Assembly (NCBI GenBank): GCA_963766445.1
Contig: CAVXZW010000017.1
Coordinates: forward strand, 37,606-101,605
Direction: 5' to 3'
Length of the DNA stretch: 64,000 bases
Source of the DNA: JAICYJ01 sp963766445
Lineage (GTDB): Bacteria; Actinomycetota; Thermoleophilia; Gaiellales; JAICJC01
The position numbers and the translations under genes were made by a program. Positions 9,319 through 18,470 of the stretch are shown one piece after another (the first letter of the stretch is position 1; every line of letters begins with the position of its first letter). Below the pieces are notes generated by a model. The model was not told the DNA's origin. It saw only the letters and a list, made by a program, of their open reading frames with translations, and did no database searches.

Positions 9319-10541
9319 TCAGGAACACAGCCGCGCCACCCACAGCAGGTAGTCCGCCAGCAGGTCGGCCAGCATCAGCGGCGGGCGTCGCCAGCGGCGG
9401 CCAGACGGAGCCGAGCAGGATCGCGGACAGCCCGCACCCAAGCAGCGGGCCGACCGCCGGCAGCGCCAGCAGGTTGGCCGGCACCGACAGCGGCGCCAGC
9501 CGTCCGAAGTGCCACCAGGCGATCGGGGTCGTGACCAGCGTGCAGGCCACGGACACGGCGACCGCCGATCCCAGCGAGCCCTGCAGCCGTGGTGCCACCG
9601 CGAAGATCGCCCACACGGCCGCGAAGCTGAGCTGGAAGCCGGGATTGAACAGATCGAGCGGGTTCAGGGCCAGCACCACCGCCGCGCCGCAGGCCAGCAG
9701 GTGCCAGCGCGCCACCGGCCGCGAAGCCAGCCAGGCCACCGCCACCAGCGCGCCCGCCACACCCGCCCGCACGATCGAAGGCCCCGCACCGGTGACCAGC
9801 ACGTAGACGATGGTGAGCCCGGCCGCGACCACCCGGGCCGGCGCGCCGATCACGCCCAGCAGCGCCAGGCAGGCGAGCGCGAAGATCACGACCAGCGCCA
9901 CGTTCTGGCCGGAAACCGCCACCAGGTGATACAGCCCGGACGTGCGGAACTCGGCGCGCACGTCGGCGGGCAGCGCACCCGTCTCGCCCAGCGTGACTCC
10001 GGCCACGAGCGCCCGGTCGGCCGGGGGGTCGCCGTCCGCGCCCAGGCGGCGCAGCGCGTCGCGGTGCAGGGCGTCGATCACGCCCCATCCCCCGCCCCGG
10101 TCGGCCAGCCACACCAGCCGCGAACCGCGCAGCTCCAGGTGCACCCCCTGGCTCGCGTAGTAGTCGCGCACCGGTGGGTCGATCTCCCGCAGCCGGCCGG
10201 TCACCCGGTAGATCCCACCCAGCTGGGGCCGGTAGCCCGGCGCCTGCAGCAGCACGTCCTCGCGGCCGGCCACCACGCGCGCGACGGCACGGTCGCCGCT
10301 GGGCGCGCCGGTCACGACCACGACGCCGTCGATCGGGCCAGGCACCAGCGCCCGGTGCTGCGAGCGCCGCCACCCGCATGCCGCCCCACAGCGCCGCCGC
10401 CAGCGCGACGGCCAGGAGCAGCGCCCGTGGCCGCCAGGGGATCGCCGCCAGCAGCGACACCAGCGGATGGCCGAAGGCCGCCGCCACCAGGCCGGCCACG
10501 ATCGCCACCACCAGCCGGGTGGGCGGATCACAGCGCCACAT
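9319..10541 (-). CDS. comEC: ComEC-type DNA uptake channel, competence domain only, two +1 breaks
   Basis: Integral membrane channel that carries single-stranded DNA during transformation. The conserved competence-domain core is plain: LVAGVTLGETGALPADVRAEFRTSGLYHLVAVSGQNV, then VTGAGPSIVRAGV and GFQLSFAAVWAIF. An OB-like segment (ARVVAGREDVLLQ... YRVTGRLREIDPPVRDYYASQGVHL) precedes it. Frame breaks lie near 10362 and 9384. After repair the protein is about 407 residues and ends ADYLLWVARLCS at 9319. Full-length ComEC is usually 600-800 residues with a C-terminal metallo-beta-lactamase-like domain, which is absent here. The start at 10541 overlaps the comEA 3' end. Confidence 0.88.
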
Positions 10542-11104
10542 GGCCGTGCAGCGCGGCCATCCGCGCCGGGCCGAACCCGCTCACGTTGTCGAGCTCGTCC
10601 AGCGAGTGGAAGCCGCCGTGCATGGTGCGGTAGTCGATGATCCGCTGTGCCAGCGCCGGGCCCGATGCCGTCGAGGGTCTCCAGCTGCTCGAGCGTGGCC
10701 GAGTTGAGGTGCACGGGCGCGTCGGCGCTGCCGGGCACCGGGGCCACGGCCGCCGCCCCACCGCCGCCGCGGCTGGGCACCACCACCTGCTCGCCGTCGG
10801 CCAGCCGCGCCGCCAGGTTCAGGCCGGCCAGGTCGGCGCGGCCGGTGGGCCGCGCCTTGTGCACCGCGTCCAGCACGCGGGCGGCGCCGGGCAGGCGGTA
10901 GACGCCCGGCCGGCGCACGGCGCCGACCACGTCGACCACCACCACCGCCGGCGCGGCCGATGAGTCGGGCGACGTTCCCGTCGCGGCGGCCGGCTCCGGG
11001 TAGGCGGTCGGCGGCGAGCCGGACTGGCTGCGCCAGCCGATCACGAGCACCGCGATCGCCACGGCCGCGTAGACGGCCAGTCGTTGGGGTGAGATCGGAA
11101 GCAT
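10528..11104 (-). CDS. comEA: ComEA DNA-binding competence protein, one +1 break
   Basis: Membrane-anchored double-stranded DNA receptor for transformation. It has an N-terminal membrane anchor (LAVYAAVAIAVLVIGW), a proline/alanine linker, a SLBB-like segment (VVVDVVGAVRRPGVYRLPGAARVLDAV... LADGEQVVVPS) and a C-terminal helix-hairpin-helix pair. That pair reads VHLNSATLEQLETLDGIGP, then in the other frame ALAQRIIDYRTMHGGFHSLDELDNVSGFGPARM. One extra G near 10662 splits it; repaired length is 191 residues. Its 3' end overlaps comEC by 14 bases, the classic comEA-comEC operon order. Confidence 0.9.
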
Positions 11105-11251
11105 GCGGCGATGTTCGCCGCGGGGCCTGTCAGGTGTCAGTCACGAGGGGTGACGAGAGCGTTTCGATCTGGCTCGACAACGAGCCGAGCGGCGAGGCCG
11201 GCACCAGCTGGGCGGGCGCCCCTTCGGGACTTCGGCGAACGACGCTCCCAT

Positions 11252-13718
11252 CTAGGCGACGAAGTTGACCAGCCGCCCAGGCACGAAGATCGTCTTTCGC
11301 ACCTCGGCACCGTCCAGGTACGCGGCCACGTTCGGCACCGCCCGCGCCGCCGCCACCACCTCGTCCTCGACCGCATCGGCCGGCACGCCCACGTCTCCGC
11401 GCAGCTTGCCGTTCACCTGCACCGCGTAGGTGACGGTGTCGCTGGCCAGCATCTCCGGATCGGCGACGGGCCAGGGGACGTCCCACAGCCGCTCGCCACC
11501 CAGCCGCTCCCACAGCTCGCAGGCGATGTGCGGCGCATACGGGTGGATCAGGCTGACCGCCGTCGCCGTGGCGAAACGTCGCTGCTCGCCGGTCGCCGCC
11601 GGGAGTGTCCTGGATCGCCGTCACCAGCTCGTGCACCGCCGACTGGGCCGTGTTGAACGAGAACCGATCGCCGATGTCGGAACTGACCTTGTCGATCGCC
11701 CAGTGTGCCTTGCGCACCATGTCGCCGCCGGGGCCGTCGGCGGCGACCGCCGCCGGGATGCCGGTGCCATGACTGGCAACGACCTCGTTCGCCAGCCTCC
11801 ACAGCCGCGCCAGGAACCGGTGCTGGCCGGCCACGCCGGAGTCCTGCCACTCGGCGTCCTGCTCGGGCGGCCCCAGAAACAGCGTGTACAGCCGCGTGGT
11901 GTCGGCGCCGTAGCGTTCGATGTACTCATCGGGGTTGATGATGTTGCCCCGCGACTTGGACATCTTGGCGCCCTGGTAGTAGATCATCCCCTGCGTGAAC
12001 AGGTTCGCGAACGGCTCGGTGAAGCCCAGGTGCCCCAGGTCGTACAGCGCCTTGGTGAAGAAGCGCGCATACATCAGGTGCAGGATCGCGTGCTCGACGC
12101 CGCCGATGTACTGGTCGACCGGCAGCCACGTGTCGACGATGTCGCGCTGGAACGGCGCGGTTGCGTTCTGGGGATCCGCGTAGCGCATGTAGTACCAGGA
12201 CGAGTCCACGAACGTGTCCATCGTGTCGGTCTCGCGCCGGCCCGGGCCGCCGCAGCTCGGGCACGACACGTGCACCCAGTCCTCGGCCGCGGCCAGCGGG
12301 GAGCGGCCCTTGGGGGCGAAGTCCTCGACCTTGGGCAGCACCACCGGCAGCTGGTCGTCCGGCACGGGCACGACGCCGCAGGACTCGCAGTGGACGATCG
12401 GGATCGGGCAGCCCCAGTAGCGCTGCCGTGACAGCAGCCAGTCGCGCAGGCGGAAGGCCACGCGCCCGTGTCCCGATCCCTCGCCCTCCAGCCACTCGAT
12501 GATGGCGCGCTTGCCCTCCGGCGCCGGCATGCCGGTGAATGCCGCCGAGTTGATCAGCACCTCGTCGGCGCTGTGCGCGACGAACGCACCCTCGATCCGG
12601 CGCGTATCGCCGTCGCGCGGCGCCACCACCTGGCGCACCGGCAGCCCGAACTTCTCCGCGAACTCGAAGTCGCGCTCGTCGTGGCCGGGCACCGCCATCA
12701 CCGCGCCGGTGCCGTACTCCATCAGGACGTAGTCGGCCACCCACACCGGAATCGCCTCGCCGTTTACCGGGTTGACGACGTTGCGCCCGGTGAAAACGCC
12801 GGTCTTCTCCTTCTCGGATGAGCGCTCCACCTCGGACAGCGCCGATGTGTGCCGGACGTAGTCGGCCACCGCCTGCTCCTGATCGGTGCCGCGCGCCAGC
12901 TCCGCCGACAGCGGGTGCTCGGGCGCCAGGACGAAGAAGGTGGCGCCGTACAGCGTGTCCGGGCGCGTGGTGAACACCGGCAGCTCGATCGACGGGTCAT
13001 GCTCTGCCCGGAACGTGACCTCGGCGCCCTCGCTGCGGCCGATCCAGTTGCGCTGCATGGTCACGACCCGCTCCGGCCATCGCACCTCGGCCAGGTCGTC
13101 CAGCAGCCGCTGCGCGTAGTCGGTGATCTTGAAGAACCACTGCTCCAGGTTCTTGGCTTCGACCTCGGCGCCGCAGCGCTCGCAGTGGCCGTCGATCACC
13201 TGCTCGTTGGCCAGCACCGTCTGGTCGTTGGGGCACCACTTGACGGCCGCGTTCTTGCGGTAGGCCAGGCCGGCCTCGAACAGCCGCAGGAAGATCCACT
13301 GCGTCCAGCGGTAGTAGTCGGGCTCGGAGGTGGACAGCTCCCGCGTCCAGTCGATCGACCAGCCCATGCGGCGCATCTGCACGCGGATCGCCTCGATGTT
13401 CTCGCGCGTCGACACGCTCGGGTGCTTGCCGCTCTTGATGGCCGCGTTCTCGGCCGGCAGGCCGAACGCGTCGTAGCCCATCGGGTGCATCACGCGCCAG
13501 CCGTTGCGCCGCTTGTAGAGCGTGACCACGTCGCCCATCGTGTAGTTCTTGACGTGCCCCATGTGCAGCTCGCCCGACGGGTAGGGCAGCATCTCCAGCA
13601 CGTACATCAGCTTCGAGGTGTCCTCGCCGGGCTCCGGGTTGGGCACCTCGTGGATGCGCTGGTCGTGCCAGATCTTCTGCCAGCGGGCCTCGATCGCTGC
13701 GGGGTCGTAGCGTTCCAT
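11252..13718 (-). CDS. leuS: Leucyl-tRNA synthetase, one +1 break
   Basis: Class I aminoacyl-tRNA synthetase charging tRNA-Leu. Signature motifs are PYPSGELHMGHVKNYT (HIGH-type) and KMSKSRGN. The CP1 editing domain (TTRPDTLYGATFFVLAPEHPL, GTGAVMAVPGHDERDFEF) and a zinc-binding knuckle (WCPNDQTVLANEQVIDGHCERCG) are present. One extra C near 11602 shifts the frame after HELVTAIQDT. The C-terminal domain resumes as AVQVNGKLRGDVGVPADA and stops at 11252, giving about 821 residues, the normal size. I chose the ATG at 13718 (MERYDPAAIEARWQ) over the ATG at 13730, because TAGAAT at 13729-13734 overlaps the latter and sits 10 bases before the former. Confidence 0.95.
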
Positions 13719-13728
13719 GGGGCCTTGC

Positions 13729-13734
13729 ATTCTA
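13729..13734 (-). promoter_or_regulatory. Leaderless-type -10 box for leuS (TAGAAT)
   Basis: TAGAAT ends 10 bases before the ATG at 13718, which decides the start against the upstream ATG at 13730 that overlaps this box. Confidence 0.4.
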
Positions 13735-13769
13735 CGGAAGCGGTGCTTCCGCCTGCCCCTCCCCCGTCC

Positions 13770-14243
13770 CTAGAGCCCCGGCTTGACCACCATGTCCACG
13801 ACGACGAGCATCAGGAACAGCAGCTCGATGCGGCTGACCAGGAAGATCCGCTCGATGCGCCGGGTGGCCTCGGTCGAGCCGACGCCGTGCAGCTCGATGG
13901 CGCGGGCGATCCGGGCCGACTCGGGTGCCAGGAAGCCGACGCCTACGGCGAACGAGGCCGCGAACACGGCCAGCGCGAATATCAGCCAGGTGCTGCCGAG
14001 CGACCAGTTGCCCTCGTTGACGAGCAGGAATCCGAACACGACCAGCACCAGCGAGGCCGGCGTGAACATGGTCTTGCCCACGAACCCGGCGTCGCGTGCG
14101 AAGCCGGCCAACCGCTCCGGGCTGGGGTCGGCCATCGCGCGGGCGGCGTAGACCTGGGTGATGGTGGCGCCGCCCACCCACACGACCGCGGCCAGGATGT
14201 GCACGGTCAGGTAGAACTGGTAGGCGGTGACGAGCTCGATCAT
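13770..14243 (-). CDS. DUF2269-type small membrane protein
   Basis: A 157-residue protein with four hydrophobic segments: YLTVHILAAVVWVGGATI, MFTPASLVLVVFGFLLV, STWLIFALAVFAASFAVG, and IELLFLMLVVVDMVV at the C-terminus. The VHILAAVVWVGG opening with histidine followed by VWxGG is typical of DUF2269 and related membrane proteins of unknown function, some thought to be haem- or copper-associated. It lies between leuS and a MarR regulator. The 168 bases upstream (14244-14411) hold no gene I can support. Confidence 0.75.
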   Translation of the reverse strand: MIELVTAYQFYLTVHILAAVVWVGGATITQVYAARAMADPSPERLAGFARDAGFVGKTMFTPASLVLVVFGFLLVNEGNWSLGSTWLIFALAVFAASFAVGVGFLAPESARIARAIELHGVGSTEATRRIERIFLVSRIELLFLMLVVVDMVVKPGL

Positions 14244-14411
14244 CGGAGTGTTGATCTCACGGGATGCGTGGATGCTGGGCGCAGGACGGGGCGCGCTGGA
14301 CGTCGGGAGCGTCCGCAGGGCAGGCTGGATGATGCCCTGGCCAAGGACGATCGTGGCGTCCAGCGTGTCCCAGACCAGTCCGGCGCCGCGCAGCTCGTGC
14401 GATCAACCATC

Positions 14412-14867
14412 TTAGGAGTCGAGGCGGTCCCAGAAGGCGGCCAGCTGCGCCTGCTCTTCGGCGTCGAATCGCGACAGGAAGCGCTCGCGCACGTCGCTGA
14501 CGTGGGTGCGCCGGGCGGTCTCCAGCCGCGCCCGGCCGGCGTCGGTGATCACCGCGAAGGCGCCACGGGCATCGGAGTCGCATGCCTGGCGCTCGACCAG
14601 TCCGTCCCGCTCCAGCCGGTCGACCAGCCGCGTGACGCCGCTGCGGCTGAGCCACACCGACTGCGCCAGGTCGCTCATGCGCTGCTTGCCCTCGTCCTGC
14701 TGGGCCAGCCGCGCCAGCACCTCGAACGAGCTCAGCGGCAGGCCGTGCGCCTCGACCAGGGTCGCGTCCAGCTGGCGCACGATCGCCGCGTGCGATCGCA
14801 GGTACCCGCCCCAGGCGGCTCGCTCAAGGTCGGTCAGACGGTCGGTGGTGTTCGGCAACGTTGCCAC
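14412..14867 (-). CDS. MarR family transcriptional regulator
   Basis: Winged-helix regulator of 151 residues. The DNA-binding region LAQSVWLSRSGVTRLVDRLERDGLVERQACDSDARGAFAVITDAGRARLE is the canonical MarR recognition helix and wing with the DxR hinge. I chose the GTG at 14867 because TACCCT lies 9 bases upstream and because the MarR N-terminal helix (LTDLERAAWGGYLRSHAAIVRQLD) begins shortly after. It is divergent from pepF, so the two promoters share the 53-base spacer and the regulator may control one or both. The ligand is unknown. Confidence 0.88.
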   Translation of the reverse strand: MATLPNTTDRLTDLERAAWGGYLRSHAAIVRQLDATLVEAHGLPLSSFEVLARLAQQDEGKQRMSDLAQSVWLSRSGVTRLVDRLERDGLVERQACDSDARGAFAVITDAGRARLETARRTHVSDVRERFLSRFDAEEQAQLAAFWDRLDS

Positions 14868-14876
14868 GGCCTGGAA

Positions 14877-14882
14877 AGGGTA
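14877..14882 (-). promoter_or_regulatory. Leaderless-type -10 box for MarR gene (TACCCT)
   Basis: TACCCT ends 9 bases before the GTG at 14867, with no ribosome-binding sequence. It lies in the divergent spacer shared with pepF. Confidence 0.38.
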
Positions 14883-14908
14883 CCGAATCGGGTTACAGGG
14901 GACCACGC

Positions 14909-14914
14909 TAGGCT
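14909..14914 (+). promoter_or_regulatory. Leaderless-type -10 box for pepF (TAGGCT)
   Basis: TAGGCT ends 6 bases before the GTG start at 14921; no Shine-Dalgarno sequence is present. Confidence 0.38.
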
Positions 14915-14920
14915 TGGTTT

Positions 14921-16699
14921 GTGAGCACCGTGCAGGCCTCCGGAGTCCGCTGGGATCTGTCCCCGCTGTTCGCCTCCCCGGAGGCCGCCGAGGCGGCCAT
15001 CGAACCCTCGCTGGAGCGGGCACGGGCGTTCGAGTCGGCCTGGCGGGGGCGCATGGCGGAGCTGACGCCGGCCCAGCTGGCCGACGCGCTGCACGAACTG
15101 GGCGAGATCGACAACGAGCTGTCGCGGATCGCCTCCTACACGATGCTGCGAAAGGCGGTGGATGTCACCAGCGAGCAGAACCGCGACCTGGGGGCGGCCG
15201 TCGACGCGGCCATCGTGCAGGCTCGGAATGCGCTGCGCTTCTTCGAGCTGGAGTGGCTGGCGCTGGACGACGAGCGGGCGGGCGAGCTGCTCGCCGCTCC
15301 CGAGGTCGCGGCCGACCGCCACTACCTGACCGCCCAGCGCCGCTATCGCGATCACGTGCTCTCGGAGCCCGAGGAGCGCGCTCTCGGCGAACGCGACCCA
15401 GCCGCCGTGTCCGCCTGGCAAACGCTCTATGCACAGACCACGTCCACCATCGAGGTGCCGTTCGACTCCGGCGACGGGCCCCAGCCGCACACCATCGACC
15501 GGCTGCTGGCCTACGTGCACGATTCACGCCGCGACGTGCGGCTGGCGGCGCTCGACACGCTCTACGCCGCGCTGGAGGCGCCGGCGCCGGTGCTGGCCCA
15601 CTGCTACGACTCGCTGGTCGCCGACCGGCTCGTGAGCGACCGCCTGCGCAGCTATGGCGATGACCCGATGCTGCCCACGCACCTGGACAACGAGCTGGAC
15701 GCCCCCGTGGTACAGGCGATGCTCGAGCAGGTCGAAGCGCGCTACCCGCTGGCACAGCGCTGGTTTCGCGCGAAGGCCGCCATGTTGGGCCTGGAGGTGC
15801 TGGAGCTGGCCGACCAGTACGCGCCCCTCGGCGAGGCCAGGCCGGTCGGCTACGACGAGGGCCGCTCGCTGGTGGACGCCGCGTTCGCCGGCTTCTCGCC
15901 GGAGGCGGCGTCGATCGCCGAAGCCTTCTTCACCGAGCAGCGCGTCGACGCCGAGCCCCGGGCCGGGAAGCGCGGCGGGGCGTTCTGCTCGCCGGTCGCC
16001 CAGGACGCCTCCCCCTACGTGATGCTGAACTACACGGACACGATGAACGACGTGCTGACGATCGCCCACGAGCTCGGGCACGGCATGCACTTCCAGCTCG
16101 CGCACGCGGCCCAGACGCCGCACTCGGCCCACACCGGCCTGGCGCTGGCCGAGGTGCCTTCGACGTTCGCGGAGTTCGTCGCCTACGACCACCTACTCGC
16201 CAACGAGGAGGATCGGTCGACGCGGCAGGCGCTGACCTCCGAGCGCGTCGAGGGCGCGTTCGCGACCATCTTCCGACAGACCGTGCTGGCCCGCTACGAG
16301 CAGGGTGCCTACGGGCTGCGGGCCGGCTCGCAAGCGCTCTCGGTCGACCGCCTCAGCGACATCTGGATCGAGCAGAACCTGCGCTACTACGGTGACAGCA
16401 TCCACCTGTCGGACGGATACCGGCTGGGCTGGTCGTACATCCCCCACTTCATCTCGACCCGCTTCTACACCTACGCCTACGTGTTCGCGAAGCTGGTCGC
16501 GCTGGCCCTGTACGCGCGCTGGCGGGCGCAGGGAGAGGAGTTCGTGGCGCCCTACCTGAAGTTCATGGCCGCCGGCGGATCGGGGGCACCCGCCGACCTG
16601 CTGGCTGTGCTCGGCGTCGACCTTTCCGGTCGCGAGATCTGGGATACGGCCTTCGACGAGCTGGAGCGCATGATCGCGGCGGCCGAGAGCGAGGCTTGA
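14921..16699 (+). CDS. pepF: M3 family oligoendopeptidase F
   Basis: Zinc metallopeptidase of the thimet oligopeptidase/PepF family that degrades short peptides in the cytoplasm. At 592 residues it has the N-terminal PepF helical domain (SAWRGRMAELTPAQLADALHELGEIDNELSRI). The catalytic HExxH is in NDVLTIAHELGHGMHFQLA, followed by the downstream glutamate region LALAEVPSTFAEFV that supplies the third zinc ligand. The length is normal and the frame intact. It is followed by the amidohydrolase in a TTGA stop/start overlap, suggesting coupled translation. It is divergent from a MarR regulator. Confidence 0.93.
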   Translation: MSTVQASGVRWDLSPLFASPEAAEAAIEPSLERARAFESAWRGRMAELTPAQLADALHELGEIDNELSRIASYTMLRKAVDVTSEQNRDLGAAVDAAIVQARNALRFFELEWLALDDERAGELLAAPEVAADRHYLTAQRRYRDHVLSEPEERALGERDPAAVSAWQTLYAQTTSTIEVPFDSGDGPQPHTIDRLLAYVHDSRRDVRLAALDTLYAALEAPAPVLAHCYDSLVADRLVSDRLRSYGDDPMLPTHLDNELDAPVVQAMLEQVEARYPLAQRWFRAKAAMLGLEVLELADQYAPLGEARPVGYDEGRSLVDAAFAGFSPEAASIAEAFFTEQRVDAEPRAGKRGGAFCSPVAQDASPYVMLNYTDTMNDVLTIAHELGHGMHFQLAHAAQTPHSAHTGLALAEVPSTFAEFVAYDHLLANEEDRSTRQALTSERVEGAFATIFRQTVLARYEQGAYGLRAGSQALSVDRLSDIWIEQNLRYYGDSIHLSDGYRLGWSYIPHFISTRFYTYAYVFAKLVALALYARWRAQGEEFVAPYLKFMAAGGSGAPADLLAVLGVDLSGREIWDTAFDELERMIAAAESEA

Positions 16700-17936
16700 C
16701 CGACAGCACGGTCCTCTGGAACGTGCGGGTCGTGGCGGGCGACGGCTCGCCGCCCGCCGAGCGAATGGCGGTCACCGTAACTGGTGGCCGGATCGAGTCG
16801 ATCGGGCCGATCAGCGACGCGTCGCCGCCGCCGGGATCGATCGACGCGGACGGGCGCACGCTGATGCCGGGGCTGATCGACGCGCACGTGCACCTCTCGA
16901 GCGACACCTCGCGCAGCCCTGGTTTCGGGCCGCCGGAGCGCTTGCACGGTGAGGAGCCGCGCCGGCGCGAGCTCGGCTACTTCGTGCTGGCCAGGACCAC
17001 CGCCGCGCTGCTGGCGGCGGGCATCACCACCGTGCGCGACGTCGGCAGCTACGACGACGAGGGCATCGCGGTGCGCCAGGCGGTTGACCTGGGCTTGCTC
17101 GACGGACCGCGGGTGATCCCGTGCGGCCGCATCATCTCGGCCACCTCACCGGGCGGCGCCATCTTCGGCACCATGTACCGGGAGGCGGACGGGCCCGACG
17201 AGATGCGCAAGGCGGTGCGCGAGCAGATTCGCGCCGGCGCCGGCTTCATCAAGGTGATGGCAACCGGCGCGCGCTCGGTGGTGCGCGAGGATCCCGAGCC
17301 CGCGCAGATGACGCCCGCAGAGCTGGCGGCGATCGTGGACGAGGCCCACCGCATGGGGTTCCGGGTCGCCGCCCACGCCGAGGGTCTGGAGGGCACACGG
17401 ATGGCGATCGAGCAGGGCGTCGACACGATCGAGCACGGGCTGTCGCTGCACCGCGCGCCCGAGTCTGCTGGCCACGATGGCCGAGCGCGGGCAGGTGCTG
17501 GTGCCGACCCTGTCCACCTTCCACGATCTGTCCGAGCGGTTCGTCACCTGCTTCGCGCCGGTGCTGGTGGAGCAGGCCAAGGTGCAGCAGGAGGAGGCCT
17601 ACGCGACCGTCGCGGCGGCGCGGGCCGCGGGCGTGACGATGGCGATGGGCCACGACAGCGGCCCTCCCGGCGACAACCTGATCGAGCTGGTGCGCATGGC
17701 CGATGCCGGGCTCGGCAACGCGGAGGCGGTGCGCGCGGCCACAGCCAACGGCGCCGCCGCCCTCGGGCCTGGACGACGTCGGCGTTGTCCGGGAAGGCGC
17801 CGTGGCCGATCTGCTGGTGGTTGACGGCGATCCGCTGGCGGGCATCGCCGTGCTGGCCGAGCGGGAGCGGATCTGGCTGGTGCTGGTCGCGGGCCGCCCG
17901 GTGGCCGGCCAGGCGCTGGCGCCAGCGCCGCTGTAG
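16696..17936 (+). CDS. Metal-dependent amidohydrolase, two +1 breaks
   Basis: Amidohydrolase-superfamily enzyme of the imidazolonepropionase/prolidase-like group. Metal-site motifs are LMPGLIDAHVHLSSDT (HxH), IKVMATGARS (the position of the bridging lysine), RVAAHAEG, DTIEHGLSL and MAMGHDSGPP (metal aspartate). Extra bases near 17464 and 17768 shift the frame; repaired length is 412 residues, typical for the family, ending GRPVAGQALAPAPL. The TTG start overlaps the pepF stop (TTGA). With an oligopeptidase upstream, a dipeptidase role is plausible but inferred. Confidence 0.87.
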
Positions 17937-18016
17937 CGAAGGTCTGGCTCACCTGCCCTCAGAAGACCACGCCCCGAGGACGCACCCCATTGGTGGCGCG
18001 AAATCCGGTAACACGC

Positions 18017-18022
18017 TAAACT
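18017..18022 (+). promoter_or_regulatory. Leaderless-type -10 box for the second MarR gene (TAAACT)
   Basis: TAAACT ends 7 bases before the ATG at 18030, without a Shine-Dalgarno sequence. Confidence 0.42.
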
Positions 18023-18037
18023 GTTAACCATGATAAC
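18023..18037 (+). promoter_or_regulatory. Inverted repeat across the MarR start codon, possible autoregulatory operator
   Basis: GTTAAC-CAT-GATAAC is a near-palindrome (5 of 6 arm positions pair) placed directly over the predicted transcript start and the ATG. MarR proteins commonly repress their own operon by binding A/T-rich palindromes at the promoter, so this is a natural operator candidate. Short palindromes also arise by chance. Confidence 0.4.
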
Positions 18038-18470
18038 TACTCTGGATACGGTGACCGTGGCAAACCGGCTGAGGCCGGTGCTCCTGCAGCTGAACCGTCA
18101 TCTGCGCCGCGAGCTGGCGCCGCTCGGCATCACCGGCGGCCAGGCGGCGCTGCTGCACGTCGTCCGCACCAGCCCCGGCATCGGGGTGCGCGAGCTGGCC
18201 GTCCGCGAGGGCGTGTCCAGCGCCGCAATGTCCACCGCCCTCACCCGGCTCGAGGGCGCGGGACTGCTGCAGCGCACGCGCGCGCAGGCCGACAGGCGCC
18301 GGGTCGGGCTGGAGCTGACCGACGCAGGCCAGCGGGTACTGCGCTCCGCGCGGTCGCGCCGGACGGCCTGGCTGGCATCCCGCCTGGGACGCCTGACCGA
18401 GGTCGAGCTGGCCGCCATCGACAGCGTGATCGACCCGCTCACCCGGCTGCTGGAGGCTGAGCCGGCTTGA
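18030..18470 (+). CDS. MarR family regulator of an adjacent efflux gene
   Basis: A 146-residue winged-helix protein. The N-terminal helix LRPVLLQLNRHLRRELAPLGITGGQAALLHVV is followed by the recognition region LAVREGVSSAAMSTALTRLEGAGLLQRTRAQADRRRVGLELTDAG, the MarR DxRxxxxxLT signature. Its stop overlaps the TTG start of the MFS exporter (TTGA), so the two form an operon and the regulator probably senses a substrate of the pump. TAAACT precedes the ATG by 7 bases. Confidence 0.9.
   Translation: MITTLDTVTVANRLRPVLLQLNRHLRRELAPLGITGGQAALLHVVRTSPGIGVRELAVREGVSSAAMSTALTRLEGAGLLQRTRAQADRRRVGLELTDAGQRVLRSARSRRTAWLASRLGRLTEVELAAIDSVIDPLTRLLEAEPA

Noticed and set aside
11130..11251. Continuation of the leuS open frame to 11130
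   Set aside because: The conserved leuS C-terminus is in the other frame and stops at 11252.
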